Assembly: GCF_023935105.1 (NCBI RefSeq) | Contig: NZ_CP096040.1 | Span: forward strand, 1,860,001-1,924,000 | Direction: 5' to 3' | Length of the DNA stretch: 64,000 nucleotides | From: Caulobacter segnis | Lineage (GTDB): Bacteria; Pseudomonadota; Alphaproteobacteria; Caulobacterales; Caulobacteraceae | In this document: positions 1 through 7,857 of the stretch, one piece after another | Numbering within the stretch: position 1 is the first letter of the stretch | Layout of the letters: each line of letters opens with the position of its first letter | The notes under the pieces: model-generated | Seen by the model: only the letters and a program-made list of their open reading frames with translations | Databases searched by the model: none | Told to the model about the DNA's origin: nothing | Program-made: the position numbers and the translations under genes

Positions 1-190
1 TTAGAAAAATGACCCGAAACGGTGGATCAAGCCGAGGAAAAGCAGACACCTTTACACGTCTGTCGATGCTGATCGGCCCCATGCAGTCCCATGATAACTT
101 GGGAGAGATTGGTGGAGCCGCCGGGAATCGCACCCGGGTCCAGTCCGCTTATTACGTGCGCGTTTATTCCCATAGTTCGGCCGAAGCCGG
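1..190 (-). ncRNA. ssrA: Permuted two-piece tmRNA, partial
   Basis: tmRNA rescues stalled ribosomes by trans-translation. On the minus strand the acceptor half comes first and ends in CGGCUCC-ACCA at 110-120, with a T arm of five G/C pairs just before it. After a spacer of about 29 nt, the 5' half of the tRNA-like domain starts at 80 with GGGGCCG. The two ends form a 7-bp acceptor stem with a G3-U pair, the alanine identity signal of tmRNA. An ACGUGU segment in the coding half (near 56-61) can pair with GCACGU in the acceptor half. This reversed order is the alphaproteobacterial permuted gene, which is processed into two RNAs. The tag reading frame lies beyond base 1 and is not visible. The 5' end of the acceptor RNA, near 190, is an estimate. 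Confidence 0.88.
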
Positions 191-194
191 ACAG

Positions 195-476
195 TCACAA
201 TATAGGGGCTTCGACCTCGGTATGGAAGGCCGAACGCTGGACTGTCCCCAGGCTGAGGCGGCCGTCGGACAAAGTGCCGCTCACGACCGCGCCGTGATCC
301 TCGAACAGCTTCAGGGTTTCGCCGACCAGCACGTAGACGCCGGTGAAGACGTCGGCGAAGTCGTCGCGGGTCTCGATGAAGCGGCCGTCGGCGCGCAGTT
401 CCAGCGAGATGTGGCCGTCGGGCGAGGTCCAGACGCCGGCGACGGGGATGTGGGGAACGATGGCGGACATCATCAT
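195..476 (-). CDS. Atu4866-like small beta-sheet protein
   Basis: A 93-residue protein. Its core (GVWTSPDGH, then LRADGRF and GVYVLVGETL) resembles the Atu4866 family, small proteins of unknown function made of short beta strands with a GxW-x-DG start. Three tandem ATG codons lie at 476, 473 and 470. A GGGAG box about 9 nt upstream supports a start here. The stop codon of the upstream gene overlaps the first ATG (ATGA), so translation is probably coupled. No signal peptide is present in this frame, but the upstream overlapping gene encodes one, so the pair may once have been a single exported protein. The gene ends within a few bases of the tmRNA acceptor half. The family assignment is from motif memory and is moderately secure. 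Confidence 0.6.
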   Translation of the reverse strand: MMMSAIVPHIPVAGVWTSPDGHISLELRADGRFIETRDDFADVFTGVYVLVGETLKLFEDHGAVVSGTLSDGRLSLGTVQRSAFHTEVEAPIL

Positions 477-655
477 CGGGTGATGCTCCCTATCTGGAAG
501 GCTTGGGTCTGGAAGGCTTGGGTCTGGGCGCCCGGGGCGGGCGAGGCGGAAGGGAGCGTGGCGGTCGCGGCGGTCAGCGCGGCCGTCCCGCCCAGCAGGG
601 CGGCGACGAACCAACGCGGAGCCGTCACGCCGCGTCGGGGCGTGTAGCGTCTCAT
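473..655 (-). CDS. Small exported or membrane-anchored peptide
   Basis: About 60 residues. A basic N terminus (MRRYTPRRG) is followed by a hydrophobic Ala/Leu stretch at about residues 15-33 and a short polar tail, which fits a signal peptide or single membrane anchor. The tail contains QTQAFQTQAF, produced by a direct 15-bp repeat at 493-522. The stop codon overlaps the start of the next gene in an ATGA arrangement. I do not recognise a family. A longer start at 706 is possible, but the ATG at 655 precedes the basic signal-like region directly. It could also be the signal-peptide half of the following gene, separated by a frameshift; the intact ATGA overlap argues mildly against that. Confidence 0.45.
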   Translation of the reverse strand: MRRYTPRRGVTAPRWFVAALLGGTAALTAATATLPSASPAPGAQTQAFQTQAFQIGSITR

Positions 656-841
656 CACGAGCTCTGATTTTGGGAGTTGCCGCGTCGGGGAGCGGAACGA
701 GGCCACTATGGGGCATCAACTCGTCCAGCCGGTAGACCGATGCTCCGACATGATTGCACGAAAATCCAGAAGCGAACGGCGTCGCGTGACGGAGGATCGT
801 GCAAGGCTTACAAATAGCCTCGCTCCAGGAAGGGAAATTTC

Positions 842-1750
842 ATGAGCACGCGCGAGGCGTTGGCTGCCCTGATTGAACGATTCGCGCCGGATGAAGGTCC
901 GGTCGAGACCTGCTGCCCCAGGGTCAATCTGTACCGCGTGCACGCGCCGACCGAGCCCATGCACGCCGTGCACGACCCGTCCTTCTGCGTCCTGGCCCAA
1001 GGTCGCAAGCGCGTGCTGGTGGGCGAGGCCATCCATGAATACGACGACCTCAACTTCTTCCTGTCGTCGATCGACGTTCCGGTGGCCGGCCAGGTGATCG
1101 AGGCCTCGATGGAGAAGCCGTATCTGGCCTTCCGCATCGTACTGGACGCCAACCTGATCAGCGAGATGATGATGGAGTGCGGCCTGGCCACTCGGCTGGA
1201 CGCGGCCGCGCCGCTGGTCGGCGGCATGTCGGCGGGCGCGATGACGCCGGAGCTGTTCGACGCCGCCTGTCGGATGCTGCGGTTGATGGACACGCCCGAG
1301 GACGCGCCCGTCCTGGCGCCGTTGATCGAGCGCGAGATCCTCTATCGCCTGCTGACCGGCCCGCAAGGGCCGCGCCTGGCCCAGATCGCCCGCCGCGACG
1401 GCCGGCTGCGCCAGGTCAATCGGGCCATCGGCTGGATCAAGCGCAACTTCGACCAGCCGTTCAGCATCGACGTCGTGGCCGAGGAAGCGCGGATGAGCGC
1501 CTCGGCCCTGCATCAGCACTTCAAGGCGGTGACCTCGCTGTCGCCGCTGCAGTACCAGAAGCAGATCCGCCTGCAGGAAGCGCGGCGGCTGATCCTGGTC
1601 CAGCGGCTGGACGCCGCCACGGCCGGCCATACGGTCGGCTATGACAGCGCCTCGCAGTTCAGCCGCGAATACGCCCGGCTGTTCGGCGCGCCGCCGCTTC
1701 GAGACGTGGCGCGCCTGCGCGAACAGCCGGAGCAGATGGCGGGGGCTTAA
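842..1750 (+). CDS. AraC family transcriptional regulator
   Basis: A 302-residue regulator. The N-terminal AraC_N-type domain (about 20-175, with FCVLAQGRK and a YDD segment) is the form found in AraC proteins of the YqhC class. The C-terminal part (about 195-295) carries two helix-turn-helix motifs: IDVVAEEARMSASALHQHFK, then the second, poorly conserved helix region ending in ASQFSREYARLFGAPP. A GGAAGGG box lies 7 nt before the ATG. The inverted pair AGGCT/AGCCT at 804-820 sits just upstream and could be an autoregulatory or promoter element. The divergent neighbours at 195-655 are possible targets. In other proteobacteria, relatives of this subtype often control nearby oxidoreductase or efflux genes; the target here is unknown. 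Confidence 0.85.
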   Translation: MSTREALAALIERFAPDEGPVETCCPRVNLYRVHAPTEPMHAVHDPSFCVLAQGRKRVLVGEAIHEYDDLNFFLSSIDVPVAGQVIEASMEKPYLAFRIVLDANLISEMMMECGLATRLDAAAPLVGGMSAGAMTPELFDAACRMLRLMDTPEDAPVLAPLIEREILYRLLTGPQGPRLAQIARRDGRLRQVNRAIGWIKRNFDQPFSIDVVAEEARMSASALHQHFKAVTSLSPLQYQKQIRLQEARRLILVQRLDAATAGHTVGYDSASQFSREYARLFGAPPLRDVARLREQPEQMAGA

Positions 1751-1753
1751 TGG

Positions 1754-2530
1754 TCAGGGCAGGGCCGACCAGGGCACGGTGACCTTGTCGTCGCCCTGCC
1801 CCCAGAAGGTGACGGTCTGGGCGCTGGAGTCCACGGTGACCCTGTAGACGTAGCGCGCGCCGTTCTGGGTGTTGTTGGCCAGCACCTGATTGTTGGGACC
1901 GTAGGTGACGAGACCGTAAGCGACGCGGTTGTCGATGAAGCTGAAGGCCCAGGTCGTGTGGCCCTTGTACTGCACCACCGGGCAGGTCGGACTGGACTCC
2001 AGCGTGTTCGGCCCCTTCAGGCACGTGACCTTCAGGCCGCCGGGAATGGGCGGTGGCGCGTTGGCCGGAACCTGCGCCACTTGCGGCGCGGCGGTCGGCA
2101 GGCTGCTCCAGGCGACGTCGACCTTGGCGTTGGCCTGGCCCCAGACGCCGACGGTCTGCGACGCCGGATCGACGGTCATCTTGTAGACGTAGCGCGCGCC
2201 GTCGCGCGTGGTGTTCTTGATGAGGTTGGCCTGGCCGTCGTACGTGACGATCCCGTAGGACACCCGGTTGTCGATGAAGCTGAAGGCCCAGGTGTACAGG
2301 CCCTGATACTGGATGACGGGGCAGGTGGGGCTGGACTGCAGGCTGTCGGGGCCAACCATGCAGGTCACCTTCATGCCAGCGGGGGGCGGCGGCGCGCCCG
2401 TCGCTGGGATCTGGATGATGGTCGGCGTGGACTGCGCCCAGGATGCGACCGGCGCGACGACAGCGCATAGCGCGGATGCGCCGATCAGTGTGGTCTTCAA
2501 CGCATGGGTGACTGCGATACGCGTTGTCAT
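1754..2530 (-). CDS. Exported protein with two tandem copies of one domain
   Basis: A 258-residue protein with a signal peptide (cut near residue 33, after SWAQ). The mature part is a tandem duplication: about 47-145 and 158-258 align over their whole length. Shared blocks are WAFSFIDNRV at 81-90 and 194-203, GARYVY at 111-116 and 224-229, and an SSPTCPV block. Each copy has a conserved Cys pair (C57/C70 and C170/C183), probably a disulphide in the periplasm, and each is preceded by a proline-rich linker. I do not recognise the domain. The gene is convergent with the AraC regulator, 3 bp apart, and has its own upstream region at 2531-2606. Confidence 0.8.
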   Translation of the reverse strand: MTTRIAVTHALKTTLIGASALCAVVAPVASWAQSTPTIIQIPATGAPPPPAGMKVTCMVGPDSLQSSPTCPVIQYQGLYTWAFSFIDNRVSYGIVTYDGQANLIKNTTRDGARYVYKMTVDPASQTVGVWGQANAKVDVAWSSLPTAAPQVAQVPANAPPPIPGGLKVTCLKGPNTLESSPTCPVVQYKGHTTWAFSFIDNRVAYGLVTYGPNNQVLANNTQNGARYVYRVTVDSSAQTVTFWGQGDDKVTVPWSALP

Positions 2531-2606
2531 GGCGTCCCTCCCAGGATCGATGATGGAGGGACGATAACGGCGTTATCCGAATAAAGCTGTGAGTTGTATC
2601 ACATTG

Positions 2607-3446
2607 CTATTCTAGTGATGGCGGTGGCTCGGGTTCGGAGTCCGGGCCCACCGGAACCGCCGGCGGCTGGGGTCGGTTCGATTCTCCGGCTTTCAGGACG
2701 CCGCCCGCGGCTATCAGGTCCTCATAGGCCCTCTGCTGACGCGAGAAGTCTGCACCCCTGGGCAGCACTGCGTCGAAGCGCGGGTCGCGGCCGACCGCTG
2801 CCCCGACCGCCGCCGCCAGGATCCGCGCGATCGAACCGACCTCGGCGTCGTCGCAGGCGCGGCGCAGATGGCGGGCCTGTCCCGGGACCAGCAGGGTGAC
2901 GTCCCACGAGACGCCGTCGACGCACAGGGCGGACACCGCACCGCCGCCATAGTCGACGATCACCGCGCGCGGCTGGCTCCAGGCGGGATCGGCGGACACG
3001 GTCCTCAGCGGCGCGATCTGGGCGTCGGCGAGTTCGGCGTCGATGTCGACGCGGCGGCCGATCTCGGGGGTGCAGCAGCCCAGGCCCGCCCGGGCCTGGA
3101 CGAAGGCCCGACCGTCGCGACGCAGGGTGACGCGGATGACGGCCTGGCGCACGCCCCGCGCCGGGCGGGCCCAGACCTCGAGGATGACCTCGCCGCGCTT
3201 GACGATCTGGCTCTGAAGCGGCTGCAAGCCCCAGAGCCGATAGAGCAGGGGCTCGACGCCGTTGTCGATCGGAATGGGGCGCTCGTCGCGGCCGAGGCGA
3301 CGATTGTACAGCGGCTCGACCTCGGGCGGCGGGCGGGGAACGTCCGGTGACCACCAGGTCGCCGGGTCGGGGAGCGGCGCGGGCGGCGGGGCCTGCTGGA
3401 CGGCGAGGGTCAGCCCCGCGATCAGTCCTGCCCAGCCGCCGCTCAT
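2607..3446 (-). CDS. Hypothetical exported protein, ilv operon distal gene
   Basis: A 279-residue protein with a short hydrophobic N terminus (GWAGLIAGLTLAV) followed by a proline-rich segment, which fits a signal peptide or lipid-free export signal. The middle contains a GLGCCTPEIGRR block and a later AVSALCVDGVSWDV segment; the C terminus is again proline-rich. I recognise no family. The start codon lies only 3 nt after the ilvN stop, so it is almost certainly co-transcribed with ilvBN, although nothing in it suggests amino acid synthesis. Such distal genes are often carried along by operon structure only. Confidence 0.7.
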   Translation of the reverse strand: MSGGWAGLIAGLTLAVQQAPPPAPLPDPATWWSPDVPRPPPEVEPLYNRRLGRDERPIPIDNGVEPLLYRLWGLQPLQSQIVKRGEVILEVWARPARGVRQAVIRVTLRRDGRAFVQARAGLGCCTPEIGRRVDIDAELADAQIAPLRTVSADPAWSQPRAVIVDYGGGAVSALCVDGVSWDVTLLVPGQARHLRRACDDAEVGSIARILAAAVGAAVGRDPRFDAVLPRGADFSRQQRAYEDLIAAGGVLKAGESNRPQPPAVPVGPDSEPEPPPSLE

Positions 3447-3449
3447 GCG

Positions 3450-4007
3450 CTACATCCCTTCGACGCCCCGCTCGATGGAAAGGACCCCCGTGCGGGAAAG
3501 TTCCACCAGGCCCAGCGGGCGCATCAGGTCCAGGAACTTGTCGATCTTGGACGGCGCGCCCGAGATCTCGAACACGAAGCTCTCCAGCGTGGTGTCGACC
3601 GGCTTGGCGCGGAAGATGTCGGCGACGCGCAGGGCCTCGACGCGATCGGCGCCCGAGCCACGCACCTTGACCAGGGCCAGTTCACGCTCGACGCCGTTGG
3701 GGTCGCGGGTCACGTCATGCACGCGGCGGACGTTCACGACCTTGTTCAGCTGGGCTTCGATCTGGTCCAGCACCTGACGGGTGCCGCGCGTCACCACGGT
3801 GATGCGGCTGGTGTGGGCCTTGCGGTCGGTCTCGGCGACCGTGAGGCTCTCGATGTTGTAGCCGCGCGCGGCGAACAGGCCGACCACGCGGTGCAGGACG
3901 CCCGGCTCGTTGTCGACGAGCAGGGCGAAGGTGGCGGTCTGCTCGGCCTGACCCGTGGGGCTAAGGTCGTAGGCCGAGGCGGGAGCGGGTTGGACGTTGG
4001 CGGTCAT
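3450..4007 (-). CDS. ilvN: Acetolactate synthase small (regulatory) subunit
   Basis: The 185-residue regulatory subunit of acetolactate synthase (also named ilvH), which binds branched-chain amino acids and gives feedback control of the catalytic subunit. The N-terminal ACT domain (about 22-100) has the typical start FALLVDNEPGVLHRVVGLF and ARGYNIESLTV. The C-terminal half carries the family's VHDVT, ELALVKV and ADIFRAKPVD segments. It lies 42 bp downstream of ilvB on the same strand. Length matches the longer form of the family. Regulation follows the attenuator upstream of ilvB. Confidence 0.97.
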   Translation of the reverse strand: MTANVQPAPASAYDLSPTGQAEQTATFALLVDNEPGVLHRVVGLFAARGYNIESLTVAETDRKAHTSRITVVTRGTRQVLDQIEAQLNKVVNVRRVHDVTRDPNGVERELALVKVRGSGADRVEALRVADIFRAKPVDTTLESFVFEISGAPSKIDKFLDLMRPLGLVELSRTGVLSIERGVEGM

Positions 4008-4049
4008 GGATCGCTTCTATGCCAAAGGGATGCCGAAGGGCGAGAGGGC

Positions 4050-5855
4050 TTAGACCAGCCCTGCGCCGTCCTCGCCGATGACATTACCGATGTCCTCGAC
4101 CTCGCCCATGATCATCTCGTTGTGAGCCTTGCCCGACGGGATCATCGGCAGGCAGTTCTCGTGCTTCTCGACGCGGCAGTCGAAGATCACCGGCTTGTCG
4201 CTGTTGATCATCTCCAGGATCTTGCCGTCCAGCTCGGCTGGATCATCGCAACGGATGCCGTGGGCGCCGTAGGCCTCGGCCAGCTTCACGAAGTCGGGCA
4301 GGCTGTCCGAATACGAGTGGCTGTAACGCTCGCCGTGCAGCAGCTGCTGCCACTGGCGGACCATGCCCATCCACTCGTTGTTCAGGATGAAGATCTTGAC
4401 CGGCAAATCGAACTGGATCGCGGTCGACAGCTCCTGGATGCACATCTGGATCGAGGCTTCGCCGGCGATGTCGACGACCAGGCTCTTGGGGTGGGCCAGC
4501 TGCACGCCCAACGCGGCGGGCAGGCCGTAGCCCATGGTGCCCAGGCCGCCCGAGGTCATCCAGCGGTTCGGCTCCTCGAAGCGGAAGAACTGCGCGGCCC
4601 ACATCTGGTGCTGGCCGACTTCCGTGGTGATGTAGACGTCCTTGTCCTTGGTCAGCTCGTACAGGCGCTCGATGGCGTACTGCGGCTTGATGACGGTGTC
4701 GGAGCGCCGGTAGTTCAGGCACTGGCGGGCGCGCCACTGGTCGATCTGGGCCCACCAGTCGCTCAGGGCGGCCTTGTTGGGCTGGTGGCCGCCGGCCTTC
4801 CAGGCGGCGATCAAATCTTCCAGAACCGAGCCGGCGTCGCCGACGATCGGCAGGTCGACGCGGACGTTCTTGTTGATCGACGAGGCGTCGATATCGATGT
4901 GGATCTTCTTGCTGCTCGGCGAGAAGGCGTCCAGGCGGCCGGTGACGCGATCGTCGAAGCGGGCCCCGACGCAGATCATCACGTCGCAGTCATGCATGGC
5001 GTTGTTGGCCTCGAACGTGCCGTGCATGCCCAGCATGCCCAGCCACGCCGGATCGGCCGCGGGGAAGGCGCCCAGGCCCATCAGGGTCGAGGTGACCGGC
5101 GCGCCGGTCAGGGCCGCGAACTCGCGCAGCGCCTGGCTGGCCTTGGGGCCGGCGTTGATGACGCCGCCGCCGGTGTAGAAGATCGGGCGGCGGGCGCCGG
5201 CGATCATTCGGGCGGCCTCGGCGATGCGATTGGCGTCGCCCTTGGTCTTCGGCGCATAGGCGTGGCTGGAGGCGACCTCGGTCGGGCCATAGTATTCGCC
5301 CTTGGCGAACTGGACGTCCTTGGGGATGTCGATCAGCACCGGACCCGGACGGCCGGTGGTGGCGATCTTGAAGGCCTCGTGGATGATCTGGGGCAGGTCG
5401 CGGACGTCTTTGACCAGGTAGTTGTGCTTGGTGCACGAGCGGGTCATGCCGACCGTGTCGGCTTCCTGGAAGGCGTCGGTGCCGATCAGGTGGGTGGGGA
5501 CCTGGCCGGTGATGACGACCATCGGGATGGAGTCCATCAGGGCGTCCATGATGCCGGTGATAGCGTTGGTCGCGCCGGGGCCTGAGGTGACCAGGACGAC
5601 GCCCGGCTTGCCCGAGCTGCGGGCATAGCCCTCGGCGGCGTGGGTCGCGCCCTGCTCGTGACGAACCAGGATGTGCTGCAGGCGCGGCTCGTGGAACAGG
5701 GCGTCATAGATCGGCAGGACCGCGCCGCCCGGATAGCCGAACAGGACCTCGACGCCCTGGTCCACGAGGCCGCGAACCACGATCTCGGCGCCGGTCATGG
5801 CGCGATCTGCGGTGTCGGCGGGAGCCTTGCTCTCGATGGTCTGGTGGGCGGTCAT
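4050..5855 (-). CDS. ilvB: Acetolactate synthase large (catalytic) subunit
   Basis: A 601-residue thiamine-diphosphate enzyme that condenses pyruvate to acetolactate (or pyruvate and 2-oxobutyrate to acetohydroxybutyrate), the first common step to valine, leucine and isoleucine. Visible features: GYPGGAVLPIYDAL near residue 40, the catalytic Glu in RHEQGATHAAEGYAR, the FAD-binding middle domain (IFYTGGGVINAG), and the ThDP/Mg motif starting GEASIQMCIQELST and ending near LNNEWMGMVRQWQ. Note GEAS instead of the more usual GDGSF/GDASI at the start of the ThDP motif. First gene of the operon with ilvN. Also called ilvI or ilvB in related genomes; attenuation of this operon has been described in Caulobacter crescentus. 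Confidence 0.97.
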   Translation of the reverse strand: MTAHQTIESKAPADTADRAMTGAEIVVRGLVDQGVEVLFGYPGGAVLPIYDALFHEPRLQHILVRHEQGATHAAEGYARSSGKPGVVLVTSGPGATNAITGIMDALMDSIPMVVITGQVPTHLIGTDAFQEADTVGMTRSCTKHNYLVKDVRDLPQIIHEAFKIATTGRPGPVLIDIPKDVQFAKGEYYGPTEVASSHAYAPKTKGDANRIAEAARMIAGARRPIFYTGGGVINAGPKASQALREFAALTGAPVTSTLMGLGAFPAADPAWLGMLGMHGTFEANNAMHDCDVMICVGARFDDRVTGRLDAFSPSSKKIHIDIDASSINKNVRVDLPIVGDAGSVLEDLIAAWKAGGHQPNKAALSDWWAQIDQWRARQCLNYRRSDTVIKPQYAIERLYELTKDKDVYITTEVGQHQMWAAQFFRFEEPNRWMTSGGLGTMGYGLPAALGVQLAHPKSLVVDIAGEASIQMCIQELSTAIQFDLPVKIFILNNEWMGMVRQWQQLLHGERYSHSYSDSLPDFVKLAEAYGAHGIRCDDPAELDGKILEMINSDKPVIFDCRVEKHENCLPMIPSGKAHNEMIMGEVEDIGNVIGEDGAGLV

Positions 5856-5904
5856 GGGACGGATCCGATGGGAAAGGGCGGGAAGCGGGAAAGGTGAAGC
5901 TGGA

Positions 5905-5931
5905 AAAGAAAAAAGGTCCCGAAGGACCTTT
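5905..5931 (-). terminator. ilvBN attenuator hairpin
   Basis: Read on the minus strand: an 8-bp stem (AAAGGTCC/GGACCTTT) closed by a TTCG loop at 5912-5931, running straight into a T-rich tract. It lies between the leader peptide and ilvB. A second small hairpin (GTGAC/GTCAC) covers the leader stop codon at about 5953-5968 and could act in pausing or antitermination. Together with the Ile-Val-Leu codons of the leader this is a classical attenuator. Confidence 0.88.
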
Positions 5932-5965
5932 GCGCGCGCGACCGAGCTACGACGTGACTTCTAGG

Positions 5966-6013
5966 TCACCCCGCGAACGGCCGCTCCATAAGTACGATCA
6001 TGGTTTTGCGCAC
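5966..6013 (-). CDS. ilvL: ilv leader peptide (15 aa)
   Basis: GTG-started peptide MRKTMIVLMERPFAG. It contains a consecutive run of Ile, Val and Leu codons (ATC GTA CTT), the three end products of the pathway. A GGAG box lies 8 nt before the GTG at 6013. Ribosome stalling at these codons would prevent formation of the downstream terminator. The arrangement agrees with the attenuation reported for C. crescentus ilvBN. The GTG start is inferred from the ribosome binding site; an internal ATG at 6001 is the alternative. Confidence 0.85.
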   Translation of the reverse strand: MRKTMIVLMERPFAG

Positions 6014-6040
6014 GAGTCTTGCTCCAAAGCTACGGAAAGG

Positions 6041-6069
6041 GTGATGGCATGCGTCCGGCGGAGCGTCAA
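6041..6069 (-). promoter_or_regulatory. Probable housekeeping promoter of ilvBN
   Basis: On the minus strand TTGACG (6069-6064) and GCCATCAC (6048-6041) are separated by 15 nt. They resemble the Caulobacter sigma-73 pattern (TTGACGS, then GCTANAWC). Transcription would start near 6035, about 20 nt before the leader peptide. Based on sequence resemblance only. Confidence 0.5.
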
Positions 6070-6187
6070 GGCGCTGTTTGTCGCAAGGTTGTGCCTTTTC
6101 GGGGCGGTGTGACCTTACCGGACTTTCACGTGACAGGGGCAGGTTTTCCCCGTCACGGTCGCGCTCTCGCAAGGCAGGAGTGGCTTG

Positions 6188-7276
6188 ATGCTCGGACGAC
6201 GCGATTTTCTGGCCGGCGCGGCCGCGCTTTCCGTTGCCGGGACGGCGTCCGCCAAGGTGTTGTCGGGTAGCGCGGCGGACCGAGCGGTCGATGATTTTCT
6301 CAAGACCCACGCCTTCCAAGGCGTGGTGCTGATCGGTCGGGCGGGCAAGTCTGTCTACTCGCGCACCGTCGGCTTCGCCGACATCGAGGCCCAGCGGCCG
6401 GCCAGCCTGGACACACCGTATCTGATCGCCTCGATCTCCAAGTGGCTGACCTCGATCGCCCTGCTGCGCCTAGCCGAGGCCGGCAAGCTGGACCTGGATG
6501 CGCCCATCCTCCGCTGGCTGCCCGACTATCGCCCCGACACCGGCGCCAAGGTCACTCTGCGCCAGCTGATGAGCAATATCAGCGGCGTCCCCAATGGCTT
6601 CACGCCCTGGACCAAGGCCAATCCGGATCCCGACCTCTTCAAGAAGACCTTCACGACCGCGCAGGCCGTGAAGCTGTGGTGCTCTGGCGACCTGATCTTC
6701 GAGCCGGGGACGAAATTCGACTACCAGACGACGACCTGGATCATCGTCACCGCGATCATCGAGGCCGTCACCGGCAAGACCTACGCCCAGGCGATGGCCG
6801 AGCTGGTGCTGACGCCGCTGGGCCTGTCGCGCACCTGGCCCTCGGACCCGCCGGACATCGCCGTCTCGTACCTGACGATCGAACCGCCGACGCGCAAGCC
6901 GATGGAGCGTTTCCCGTTCATGGCCGCCAGCGGCGGCTTCGTCAGCACCGCGGGTGACCTGCTGAAGGCCGCGCACGCGGTCTTCGACAAGGGTTTCCTG
7001 CCGCCTGGGCGCGAGCGCGAGTTGCTGACCGTCAACTGGCCCGATCAGAATTACGCCCTGGGCGGGCGGATAAAGACGCTGTTCACCGACGGCATGCCGC
7101 GCGCCTTCGCCTGGGAGACCGGCAATGCGGCCGGCTATCGCTCGGTGCTGGGCCACAGGTTCGACGACCAGACCACCGTCGTGCTGCTCAACAATACCAG
7201 TATCAGCCAGAAGGCGATGGACGCGCTGGCCTACGCCCTGTTCGCGACCATCCCGCCGTGGGTGGTCTCGGGCTGA
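6188..7276 (+). CDS. Serine hydrolase of the beta-lactamase (class C) family
   Basis: A 362-residue serine hydrolase of the Beta-lactamase fold (PF00144). A Tat-like export signal (GRRDFLAGAAAL) at the N terminus fits periplasmic location. The catalytic SxxK is SISK at residues 82-85; the YxN element appears as YQTT in FDYQTTTW; the third element (HxG/KTG) may be LGH near residue 321. The ATG at 6188 has an AGGAG box 7 nt upstream. Members include esterases, D-aminopeptidases and penicillin-binding-like proteins, so the substrate cannot be named; a true beta-lactamase role is not indicated. It is divergent from ilvB and convergent with the CinA-like gene. Confidence 0.85.
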   Translation: MLGRRDFLAGAAALSVAGTASAKVLSGSAADRAVDDFLKTHAFQGVVLIGRAGKSVYSRTVGFADIEAQRPASLDTPYLIASISKWLTSIALLRLAEAGKLDLDAPILRWLPDYRPDTGAKVTLRQLMSNISGVPNGFTPWTKANPDPDLFKKTFTTAQAVKLWCSGDLIFEPGTKFDYQTTTWIIVTAIIEAVTGKTYAQAMAELVLTPLGLSRTWPSDPPDIAVSYLTIEPPTRKPMERFPFMAASGGFVSTAGDLLKAAHAVFDKGFLPPGRERELLTVNWPDQNYALGGRIKTLFTDGMPRAFAWETGNAAGYRSVLGHRFDDQTTVVLLNNTSISQKAMDALAYALFATIPPWVVSG

Positions 7277-7279
7277 GGG

Positions 7280-7765
7280 TCAGGCCTCGAGGGTCTTGGC
7301 CAGCAGCTCCAGCGCGGCCGCCGCGAACGCCCGCATGTTGGCGGGACGCTCGGCCGAGCCGGTCTCCAGCGTGTCGCTGACCGAAACCTCCTCGCCGACC
7401 ACGGCCATGCAGCAATGGCCCGGGGCGTCGCCATAACGGTTGCCGTCCGGACCCGCCGCGCCGGTTTCCGACAGACCCCAGGTCGCCTTCAGGTTCTTGC
7501 GGGCCACACGGGCCAGCATCACCGCATAGGGCTCGCTGGCCGAACGCAGGCCATCCATGGCCTTCTGCGGGATATCCATCAGGGTCAGGCGCGCCCGGGC
7601 CGTGTAGACGACCGCGCCCCCCAAATAGAACTTGGACGCCCCCGGCACGGCCAGCAGGGCCGCCGAGATCAGGCCGCCGGCCGAGGACTCGGCGATGGCC
7701 ACGGTCTCACCCCGAGCGATCAGGCGTTCGGCGACGCGTTCGGCGAGGGCGTTGAGATCGGGCAT
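7280..7765 (-). CDS. pncC: Nicotinamide-nucleotide amidase (CinA C-terminal family)
   Basis: A 161-residue stand-alone CinA C-terminal domain. This family deamidates nicotinamide mononucleotide to nicotinate mononucleotide in NAD salvage. Characteristic segments: TVAIAESSAGGLISAALLAVPGAS (residues 21-44, with the conserved SxGG), YLGGAVVYT, and GLSETGAAGPDGNRYGDAPG. The start at MPDLNALAERV is chosen because it matches the family's usual N terminus; an upstream ATG at 7819 would add 18 unrelated residues. The gene's 3' end lies 3 bp from that of the serine hydrolase. Confidence 0.9.
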   Translation of the reverse strand: MPDLNALAERVAERLIARGETVAIAESSAGGLISAALLAVPGASKFYLGGAVVYTARARLTLMDIPQKAMDGLRSASEPYAVMLARVARKNLKATWGLSETGAAGPDGNRYGDAPGHCCMAVVGEEVSVSDTLETGSAERPANMRAFAAAALELLAKTLEA

Positions 7766-7857
7766 CGGGTTTCCTTCGGCTGTCGAACTTCTCCATAGGG
7801 GCAAGTCGCGGGTCTGCAAACACAGGCTATCGCCAAGATTGAGCGGTTGTGCTCACC

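Noticed and set aside
804..820. AGGCT/AGCCT inverted pair before the AraC gene
   Set aside because: Five-base arms are too short to claim a regulatory site on their own.
3717..5585. Long open frame opposite ilvN/ilvB (622 codons)
   Set aside because: It lies antisense to strongly recognised ilv genes; high GC content makes long antisense frames common, and the translation is low-complexity (Gly/Asp/Val/Leu-rich) without domains.
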